Positions 5,852-11,703 of a stretch of DNA of 11,703 nt are shown piece by piece. Within the stretch, counting starts at the first letter, position 1. Every line of letters begins with the position of its first letter. This DNA comes from Planctomycetota bacterium (lineage in GTDB: Bacteria > Planctomycetota > Brocadiia > Brocadiales > Bathyanammoxibiaceae): the NCBI GenBank assembly GCA_030598065.1, contig JAUVQR010000023.1, positions 1 through 11,703 on the forward strand, read 5' to 3'. A program made the position numbers and the translations under genes. The notes under the pieces are model-generated. The model was not told where the DNA came from and made no database searches. It saw only the letters and a list, made by a program, of their open reading frames with translations.

Positions 5852-6973
5852 TTGCAGTTCAGCATATTAAAAACAGACAGCCGCTCGAAGGCTAGATACG
5901 GTGAGATAGAGACCTCGCACGGTATAGTGAAGACCCCGGTCTTTATGCCCGTCGGGACCCAGGCCACGGTTAAGGCGCTGACGCCGGCGCAGTTGCTGGA
6001 CATGGGGACGGAGGCGATTATATGCAACGCCTACCACCTCAGCCTGAGGCCGGGAGAACAGGTCGTTAAGGCCCATGGGGGCCTTCACCGCTTCATGGGC
6101 TGGGACAGGACGATTGTTACGGACAGCGGCGGTTTTCAGGTCTTTTCCCTGAAGAACGTCGCTAGGGTCTCGGAAGAGGGCGTGGAGTTTGCCTCTCCGT
6201 TTGCCGGAGAACGCGTGTTCTTCAGCCCGGAGAGGGTGATAGACATTCAGAGGGCGCTGGGTAGCGACATAATGATGCCGTTTGACCATTGTGTGCCTTA
6301 TCCGTGCGAGTGGGACGGTGCAAAAGAGGCCATGCTCAGGACCGAAAGATGGACGAGAAGGTGCGTTGACGCCCTGTCTGGGGAGAACCCGGGGGGCCAG
6401 GCGCTTTTCGGCATAGTGCAGGGCAGCGTATTCAAGGACCTGCGGCTGGAGAGCGTGAAACGTACGGTCGAAATGGAGCTTGACGGCTATGCCGTGGGAG
6501 GCCTCAGTGTGGGAGAGGGCAAGCACTTGATGAAGGAGGTTCTGGACTATACTATAGAGTGTCTACCGTGGGACAAACCCCGCTACCTTATGGGTGTAGG
6601 CCGCCCGGAAGACATTGTGGACGCGGTTGCGAAGGGTGTGGACATGTTTGACTGCGTGCTGCCCACCCGAAACGGCCGTAATGGCGCCGCGTTTGTCCGG
6701 GGCGGGAAGATAAGACTCTTTAACAGCGCTTACAGGGAAGACCAGAGGCCACTGGACAGCGACTGTGACTGCTACACGTGCAGGACGTTCTCGCGCGCGT
6801 ATCTGCGTCACCTGTTTTTTGCCGGAGAGATTCTGGCCATGACGCTCGTGTCGCTGCACAACGTTCATTTTTTCCAGGAGTTGATGTCGGATGCCCGGGG
6901 GGCCATCCTTAGCGGGACCTTCGGAAGGTTCAAGGACGGGCTTCTCGAGGCTGAAGACAAAGGAGGACAGTGA
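5852..6973 (+). CDS. tgt: tRNA-guanine transglycosylase (bacterial type)
   Basis: Tgt swaps guanine-34 in the anticodon of GUN tRNAs (Asp, Asn, His, Tyr) for the queuosine precursor preQ1. At 373 residues it is full length (E. coli has 375). It shows TDSGGFQVFSL (90-100) with acid/base D91, FGIVQGS (186-192), the substrate loop AVGGLSVGE (214-222), and nucleophile D267 in MFDCVLPTRNGRNG. The zinc site is C305, C307 and C310 (CDCYTC) with H336. The start must be TTG at 5852: an in-frame stop lies 13 bases upstream (5837-5839), there is no ATG that keeps the family N-terminus, and AAAGGG (5839-5844) sits seven bases before it. The gene precedes yajC by one base, a common tgt-yajC-secDF order. 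It works in the same pathway as queH upstream. Confidence 0.97.
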   Translation: MQFSILKTDSRSKARYGEIETSHGIVKTPVFMPVGTQATVKALTPAQLLDMGTEAIICNAYHLSLRPGEQVVKAHGGLHRFMGWDRTIVTDSGGFQVFSLKNVARVSEEGVEFASPFAGERVFFSPERVIDIQRALGSDIMMPFDHCVPYPCEWDGAKEAMLRTERWTRRCVDALSGENPGGQALFGIVQGSVFKDLRLESVKRTVEMELDGYAVGGLSVGEGKHLMKEVLDYTIECLPWDKPRYLMGVGRPEDIVDAVAKGVDMFDCVLPTRNGRNGAAFVRGGKIRLFNSAYREDQRPLDSDCDCYTCRTFSRAYLRHLFFAGEILAMTLVSLHNVHFFQELMSDARGAILSGTFGRFKDGLLEAEDKGGQ

Positions 6974-6974
6974 G

Positions 6975-7283
6975 ATGGATTTCTTAGCTCAGGCGAGCGC
7001 AAAACCTTCTGTGTTCTGGACGACTATGATTCCGTTCATGATAATGGCCGTAGTCATCTATGTGTTTATCCTCAGGCCACAGAAGGTAAAAGAGGCGGCG
7101 AGGGAGGAGATGCTGGACTGTATAAAGAAGAAGGATAAGGTGGTAACCAACGGCGGCCTGCACGGCGTTGTCCTTAGTGTCAAAGAAACGGAACTCATGC
7201 TCCTGATAGACAGCAGTAAGGACATCAGGGTAAAGGTGGAAAGAGATTCCATTGCGTCAATACTGGGCAAGGAAGAGGTGTGA
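6975..7283 (+). CDS. yajC: Sec translocon accessory protein YajC
   Basis: YajC is a small inner-membrane protein that associates with SecD and SecF in the holotranslocon. The 102-residue product has one membrane segment at about 13-33 (FWTTMIPFMIMAVVIYVFILRPQ region), ending in the family hallmark RPQ. A cytoplasmic domain follows, with KKKDKVVTNGGLHGVV (about 51-66) and a closing strand IRVKVERDSIASIL. The frame stays open upstream to an ATG at 6891, inside tgt, but ATG 6975 is chosen: AGGAGG at 6961-6966 is eight bases before it and the protein then begins like its family. Its start is one base after the tgt stop, and secDF follows after 77 bases. Confidence 0.95.
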   Translation: MDFLAQASAKPSVFWTTMIPFMIMAVVIYVFILRPQKVKEAAREEMLDCIKKKDKVVTNGGLHGVVLSVKETELMLLIDSSKDIRVKVERDSIASILGKEEV

Positions 7284-7360
7284 GAACCGAACGCGTGACA
7301 GGTCCGCATTGTGACGAAGAATAGAGTCTGGACAAAAAAGAAGATAAGGAATTAAGAGAG

Positions 7361-10300
7361 ATGCCCAAGGGAAGCTACCGCTGGAAAATATCGCTTATTG
7401 CCGTGACGATTGCCACCGCACTGTTCGCCCTCTACCCGCCTGCCGATAAGGTTATGCGGGTTGACCGGATAAAGGAGATTGATGGAAAGGTTGTAGAACG
7501 GGAGACGATTAGAAAGTCTTCCATGTCCTTCCTGATGGGGCATCCTATCCGGAAAGAGGTTATCGTCAAGGAAGAAACGAACGCGGAGGGTAAGAAGGTA
7601 ACCGAGAAGGTGATAGAGGAGATAGCCAGGGGCAGGATAAAGCTTGGGCTGGACCTCAGGGGGGGGTCGGAACTTATCTACAAGGTGCGGGTGCCCGCCG
7701 GCGAGGACAGGCCGGGGATTACCCAGGACGTCATAGACGTCTTGAAGAAGAGGATAGACCCCAGGGGAATAATGGAGTACAGGATACAGGAGCAGGGGTT
7801 CCACCGTATCTTGATACAGGTCCCGGGAGCCAGCCACTATGAGATAGAGCAGCTCAAGAACAGAATAGTGCGTTTGGGCAAGCTTGAGTTCCGGCTTGGG
7901 GCACCGAGGGATTCTGTGGAATACAAAGAAGCCGCGCAGGGGAAATCCGTGCCGGGCTACTACAAGCACTGGATAAGAAAGGCGAGCGGAGAGGCGGGTG
8001 ACCCCAACGGGGAATGGTACCTTGTCCGTAACAAGGTAGAGCTTAGCGGAGAGAGTCTGTCAAGGGTTTATCCGGACCGTAAGAACTTGCAACCGGTCGT
8101 AGGCTTTGAGTTCAACACCGAGGGCAGGGCAAAATTCAGCCAGCTTACCGAGAGAAATATAGGTAAGCCGCTTGCCATCATCCTGGACGGCATACTTTAC
8201 TCCGCACCGAACATACGGGAGCGCATCCCGGGCAGGGGAATTATTGAAGGGAATTTTACGCAGGACGAGGTCAATAACCTGCTGGCCATAATGCGGGCTG
8301 GAAGCCTTCCGGCCGACCTTGACCTGGAGATGGAGATGAGCGTCGGCCCCAGCCTGGGCAGGGAGTCCATAACGCACGGCATGATGGCTGGCCTGATAGG
8401 CGGCATGTTTGTCGTCTTGTTTATGGCCGTTTATTATATAAGGGCGGGCCTGGTAGCCAATATTGCGCTTGGTATGAACGTCTTGCTGGTCATAGGCACC
8501 CTTGCCTTGTTGGGCGCTACGCTGACCCTTCCGGGTATAGCGGGACTGGTGTTGATTGTCGGTATGGCCGTCGACGCCAACGTGCTTATCCTTGAAAGGA
8601 TAAGAGAGGAGAGGGAAAAGGGCAAGGCAGCCGCTCTGGCGATGAAGACCGGTTATAGCAAGGCCTTTACCACTATTATTGACTCAAACCTGACCACGCT
8701 GATAACCGCCCTTATTCTTTACGCCGTGGGGACCGGTCCGGTCAAGGGCTTCGGAATAACGCTGACCATCGGTCTTCTGGTAAACCTCTTTACCGCCATA
8801 TTTGTTACCAGGGTAATCTTCGAGGTATTGGGCTGGCAGGACTTCAGGATGTTGCAGCTCTTCCAGAGGCCCCACCTCCAACTGCTCAGTTACTTCAAGA
8901 TGACGGTGCTGGCGTCGGCCGTTGTGATTGCCGTTGGGCTGGCGGTGTTCGAGTGGACGGGTACGGACAAGTATGACATAGATTTCACGGGTGGTACGCT
9001 GGTGCACCTGCAACTGGCCGAGCCCACACCGATAAGTGGCGTAAGGGACGCGCTTGCGCAGGTGGGTTACGGCGACGCGGAGGTCCAGGCCATCTGGGGC
9101 ACGGCCACCATTGCCGCGGCGGAGGTGACGGAGTTCGGGGTAAGGATAAAAGGGCTGGGGGATGAAATGGTCGCCGAGAAGCTGGAGGGCGACTTCAGAA
9201 AGGCCCTTGGAGACCGTTTTGATGGTATTACCTTTGGTGCGACGCCTACGTCATTCAGCCTGGCGCTGAAGGACCCGGTGGAGGAGTCTGAATTAAGGGG
9301 TTGGCTAGCCAAGACGGGATATACCGATGAGGACATAGCCTCTCTTTCCCCTATCGGTGCGCCTACCAAGAGCTTTGAGATTACCGTACCCGCCTTGAGG
9401 GACGTTGGCACGCGCGCCGTGACGCTGGACTGGCTTTCCGTGGAAATACCGGGTCTCGCGGTGAGCGATGTAAGTCTCAGCTTCGGTGAGACACGGGAGA
9501 TGGCCCCGCGCATTGGCGGCCCGGGAACGATACCTGTCGCCCAGGGAGGGCTTGAACTTGACTTGGACGAACCCGTAGACCCACAGCTTATGGAACTGGA
9601 ACTGTGGAACAGGGGTTTTGGGGATGTCGTTGTCGTCATGCGGGACGAGAGGACCAGAAGAACGCGTAGTTCACGGCTTGAGGTGCGCGGCCCTATAAGC
9701 AGCTTAACCCTTCTTAAGGAGGGTATGGAAAAGACCGTCAGGCTGCCGGCGTTTACCTTCCAGACGGATACTTCATTAAGGATGGAACTAGACGCCCACC
9801 AGGAGGAACATTCCCTGAAGGAGCCGCTGGCCGGGTTGGGTGTCACCAAGGTAATCTCACTAAACGCGCCTTCAAACGCCTTTGCAGTAGAGATGAACCC
9901 TCTAAGCACCAGCAAGGTTCAGGAAAAAATCAGCAACGACATACTCAATACGTTCAAAGACAATCTCTATCTGGAGCAGGTAGAGGTAGGCTTTAATGTG
10001 TTGTCAGGGGAGGCGCCGGCGGAAGGAGGGCCTGCGGCCGCCGGAGATGAGGGAGCGGAGTCCCTGGTTCTCGTGACCTTGAACAGGCACGTTGCGAAAG
10101 AGAAAATAGAGGGAATTCTTTCCAGGTCGGGCTACGCGGGTATATTGGCGGAAACACTTGAACCCGGAAAGTCATACAGCTCGGTAAAGGTCCGCGTTAA
10201 GAGTTCTGAAACGGAAGCAATGGAGGCCGGCCTTTCAGCGGCGTTTATGGTCGCAGAGCCCTTGAAGAGGGTTGTGAGCATTGGTTCAACCGTCGCTGGG

Positions 10301-10927
10301 GAGATGAAGAACAGGGCCTTCCTGGCGCTTTTATCTGCCCTTGGGGCCATTATTATTTATATATGGATACGTTTCGGCGAGGTGAAGTTTGGCGTTGCCG
10401 CGGTCTTTGCCCTGATACACGACGTGCTTCTTACCCTGGGTGCCGTGGCCGTGGCGGGTTGTTTTCCCGTCATCTTCGGCGACATGAAGATAAACCTTGC
10501 CATGATAGCCTCGTTCCTTACGCTTATAGGTTATTCACTTAACGACACTATTGTAGTCTTCGACAGAATCAGGGAGAATATGGCCGGAAAGAAGACCATT
10601 AGCGAGAGCATGGTTAATGACAGTATAAATCAGACCTTGAATCGGACGGTAATAACGTCTATAACTACATTTTTCGTGGTGTCCTCCCTGTATTTCCTGG
10701 GCGGCGCCGAGATACACGGCTTTGCTTTTGTTATGATGGTAGGTGTAGTGGTCGGGACGTATTCTTCTATATTCGTTGCAAGCCCCGTTCTGGTATATTG
10801 GTCGACCGTCAGACAGGGCTTTGGTGTGATATTCTTGGTGTTGAGTGCGCCCGTGTGGGTCCCCTTGAAGGCGATTAAAGGGTTGCTTGGAGTAGGAGGG
10901 GGTAAGGTTCGTTCCCGCAGGGCTTAG
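7361..10927 (+). CDS. secDF: Fused protein-export membrane protein SecD-SecF with enlarged SecF periplasmic domain
   Basis: SecDF uses the proton-motive force to complete export of proteins through SecYEG. Both halves are in one 1188-residue chain. SecD half: TM1 about 9-26, the GLDLRGG motif (96-102), a large extracytoplasmic P1 domain up to about 335, then five TMs (about 341-490) with GMAVDANVLILERIREE (401-417) carrying the proton-path D405. SecF half: TM about 513-531, DFTGG (541-545), a long outer region to about 980, then TMs about 985-1150 with SLNDTIVVFDRIRE (1059-1072). D1062 and R1095 match the essential Asp/Arg pair of SecF. The usual VGP near the end of the SecF outer domain reads IGS (974-976). 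Canonical separate SecD plus SecF, or Bacillus/Thermus SecDF, total about 740-940 residues; the excess here lies mainly at 545-980. A short hydrophobic tail segment (1153-1170) follows the last TM. ATG 7361 has AAGGA about ten bases upstream. Confidence 0.95.
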   Translation: MPKGSYRWKISLIAVTIATALFALYPPADKVMRVDRIKEIDGKVVERETIRKSSMSFLMGHPIRKEVIVKEETNAEGKKVTEKVIEEIARGRIKLGLDLRGGSELIYKVRVPAGEDRPGITQDVIDVLKKRIDPRGIMEYRIQEQGFHRILIQVPGASHYEIEQLKNRIVRLGKLEFRLGAPRDSVEYKEAAQGKSVPGYYKHWIRKASGEAGDPNGEWYLVRNKVELSGESLSRVYPDRKNLQPVVGFEFNTEGRAKFSQLTERNIGKPLAIILDGILYSAPNIRERIPGRGIIEGNFTQDEVNNLLAIMRAGSLPADLDLEMEMSVGPSLGRESITHGMMAGLIGGMFVVLFMAVYYIRAGLVANIALGMNVLLVIGTLALLGATLTLPGIAGLVLIVGMAVDANVLILERIREEREKGKAAALAMKTGYSKAFTTIIDSNLTTLITALILYAVGTGPVKGFGITLTIGLLVNLFTAIFVTRVIFEVLGWQDFRMLQLFQRPHLQLLSYFKMTVLASAVVIAVGLAVFEWTGTDKYDIDFTGGTLVHLQLAEPTPISGVRDALAQVGYGDAEVQAIWGTATIAAAEVTEFGVRIKGLGDEMVAEKLEGDFRKALGDRFDGITFGATPTSFSLALKDPVEESELRGWLAKTGYTDEDIASLSPIGAPTKSFEITVPALRDVGTRAVTLDWLSVEIPGLAVSDVSLSFGETREMAPRIGGPGTIPVAQGGLELDLDEPVDPQLMELELWNRGFGDVVVVMRDERTRRTRSSRLEVRGPISSLTLLKEGMEKTVRLPAFTFQTDTSLRMELDAHQEEHSLKEPLAGLGVTKVISLNAPSNAFAVEMNPLSTSKVQEKISNDILNTFKDNLYLEQVEVGFNVLSGEAPAEGGPAAAGDEGAESLVLVTLNRHVAKEKIEGILSRSGYAGILAETLEPGKSYSSVKVRVKSSETEAMEAGLSAAFMVAEPLKRVVSIGSTVAGEMKNRAFLALLSALGAIIIYIWIRFGEVKFGVAAVFALIHDVLLTLGAVAVAGCFPVIFGDMKINLAMIASFLTLIGYSLNDTIVVFDRIRENMAGKKTISESMVNDSINQTLNRTVITSITTFFVVSSLYFLGGAEIHGFAFVMMVGVVVGTYSSIFVASPVLVYWSTVRQGFGVIFLVLSAPVWVPLKAIKGLLGVGGGKVRSRRA
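8981..10300 (+). repeat. Five tandem ferredoxin-like modules encoded in the SecF outer (P4) region
   Basis: This is a protein-level repeat inside secDF. Each unit reads strand, helix ending in G-Y/F/V, strand, strand, helix, strand. Unit 1, residues 545-629: TLVHLQLAEP...LAQVGY. Unit 2, 630-728: SFSLALKDPV...LAKTGY. Unit 3, 729-803: GLELDLDEPV...LWNRGF. Unit 4, 804-899: SLRMELDAHQ...LAGLGV. Unit 5, 900-980: SLVLVTLNRH...LSRSGY. A G/A/P/E-rich linker (about 882-899) separates units 4 and 5. The canonical start motif DFTGG lies at the first unit and the VGP-like IGS motif ends the last, so the array occupies the place of one normal SecF module. Similarity between units is low and was judged by eye; secondary structure is inferred. 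Confidence 0.6.
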
Positions 10928-10978
10928 AAGGATGTCATGTGATATGGGGTGGCGCCTTTTTGTTACTACGGAGGCGTT

Positions 10979-11703
10979 ATGATCACAGGGAAGAAAAAGA
11001 GTGTTATCAGGAGATGGGAGACGCAGGTAGGCATAGGAGTGGCTGTAGCTTGTTTTTCGGTGTTAGGAGTATTTCTCGGTCTGAAGATTGGTGGGAGCGA
11101 TAAGCCGTCTACACCCACGGCTTTCAAAGAGGCAGAGAGGTCTTCATGGGCCGAGAAAAGTCCACGGACACGAGAGGCATCACGGTCGAAAGCCGTGATA
11201 CGCATGGGTAAAGAAGCGGCAGGGTTGCCCAATTTTGGAGAGCCGGCGCATCAGGGATTAGACCGCCAGCCGGGCTCTTATCTTTCTGAAGGGGAAGGTA
11301 GGGCTGTCAAGGCAAAGGGTGCGTTTGTCCGGAGGGGGTACTCCGACGAGACGGTGGAAAGGATGCTTGAAGAGGCCTCTAGGGCGAGGTATCTCGCGGA
11401 CAGGGCGGCAGAGGAGGCGGCGCTTGAAGAACCCCCGACGATTGAACCTTCTTCGGGAGACATGCTTGCCGGCGGAGGTTTTGTGGGAGTGCGCGTAGCG
11501 GGATCGGCGCCGGAAGGCGCTATGGCGGCGGGTGCCGCAAGGCCTGACGTTGCGCCCGGTTATCCCAAGTCCCACACCGTCGGACCCAATGACACGCTGA
11601 TGGGGATTGCGCAGCAGTATTACGGCACTGTCTCAAAGTGGACGTTGATATATGAAGCGAACAACATGTCAAACAGGAACGTAGTAGTGGTGGGTCAGAA
11701 GCT
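10979..11703 (+). CDS. Membrane-anchored LysM-domain protein (partial, runs off the right edge)
   Basis: The frame is open from ATG 10979 to the window end (241 codons and two bases), so the C-terminus is missing. A basic N-terminus (MITGKKKSVIRRW) precedes one hydrophobic segment at about 17-38 (GVAVACFSVLGVFLGLKIG), read as an uncleaved signal anchor with the rest outside. Residues 40-195 are low-complexity, charged, and rich in Ala, Gly, Glu, Pro and Arg, as expected for a flexible spacer. A LysM domain begins at residue 199 (HTVGPNDTLMGIAQQYYG, then KWTLIYEANNM and VVVGQK). LysM binds N-acetylglucosamine-containing glycans such as peptidoglycan. GGAGG at 10970-10974 is four bases before the start. 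It follows secDF by 51 bases and may be co-transcribed. Whether a catalytic domain follows the LysM cannot be seen. Confidence 0.85.
   Translation, partial: MITGKKKSVIRRWETQVGIGVAVACFSVLGVFLGLKIGGSDKPSTPTAFKEAERSSWAEKSPRTREASRSKAVIRMGKEAAGLPNFGEPAHQGLDRQPGSYLSEGEGRAVKAKGAFVRRGYSDETVERMLEEASRARYLADRAAEEAALEEPPTIEPSSGDMLAGGGFVGVRVAGSAPEGAMAAGAARPDVAPGYPKSHTVGPNDTLMGIAQQYYGTVSKWTLIYEANNMSNRNVVVVGQK

Noticed and set aside
6891..6974. Longer N-terminus for YajC starting inside tgt
   Set aside because: The extra 28 residues are a frame-shifted reading of the tgt end; AGGAGG at 6961-6966 and family length both point to ATG 6975.
9067..9915. Long antisense open frame (about 280 codons) opposite secDF
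   Set aside because: Serine/threonine-rich translation without recognisable motifs, typical of the complement of a GC-biased gene; the + strand here is clearly SecF. The same applies to a 240-codon antisense frame at 4078-4800 and others.
10945..10961. GGCGCC followed by TTTTT after secDF, resembling a terminator
   Set aside because: The GGCGCC palindrome has no room for a loop, and no longer stem forms around it. A weak pairing of GGCGCC with GGCGTT (10973-10978) just before the LysM start relies on two wobble pairs.
1..11703. Search for mobile elements, CRISPR repeats, defence genes, tRNA/rRNA genes and biosynthetic clusters
   Set aside because: No direct repeats of CRISPR type, no transposase or integrase motifs, no cloverleaf-like segments and no clustered enzyme families were seen. 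Gene density, strand uniformity and conserved gene order fit a core chromosomal region.

Overview
The window reads as a compact, single-direction chromosomal housekeeping segment from a bacterium of moderately high GC (not counted exactly). All ten supported genes lie on the + strand, with no tRNA, rRNA, transposase, integrase, CRISPR array or defence gene. The best guess for the host is a member of the Planctomycetota, possibly near the anammox order Brocadiales. This rests on three things: a TPR protein fused to RNA polymerase alpha-CTD-like domains, a planctomycete-looking RuvA, and a very large SecD-SecF fusion. That assignment is inference from protein style, not from a search.

Layout. 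Bases 1-173 hold a sigma70-like promoter embedded in a dyad. The first gene (174-1508) encodes six or so TPRs followed by two alpha-CTD-like helix-hairpin-helix domains, and it ends at an intrinsic terminator (1558-1608). A tightly packed series then begins: ruvC (TTG start), a small intergenic hairpin, ruvA (GTG start, no visible Shine-Dalgarno), ruvB (1-base overlap with ruvA) and queH (4-base overlap with ruvB). It continues with a SpoIID-family lipoprotein, tgt (TTG start), yajC and a fused secDF. The last gene, encoding a membrane-anchored LysM protein, runs off the right edge.

How the genes work together. RuvA, RuvB and RuvC form the Holliday-junction branch-migration and resolution machine. 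Tgt and QueH catalyse two steps of tRNA queuosine modification: preQ1 insertion at G34 and the final epoxyqueuosine reduction. QueA, which acts between them, is not in the window. YajC and SecDF are accessory components of the Sec translocon that use the proton-motive force to pull exported proteins out. The SpoIID-like protein and the LysM protein are exported envelope or peptidoglycan factors. The order ruv - queuosine - yajC - secDF is an arrangement I know from many bacteria.

Most notable observation. The extracytoplasmic domain of the SecF half is about 440 residues, where a canonical SecF has roughly 100. It can be read as five successive divergent copies of the ferredoxin-like beta-alpha-beta-beta-alpha-beta module. 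The TPR/alpha-CTD protein is the second item of interest: its first alpha-CTD copy keeps nearly all the residues that contact UP-element DNA in E. coli, and its second copy does not. I see no evidence of a multi-gene novel system such as defence, biosynthesis or mobile functions.
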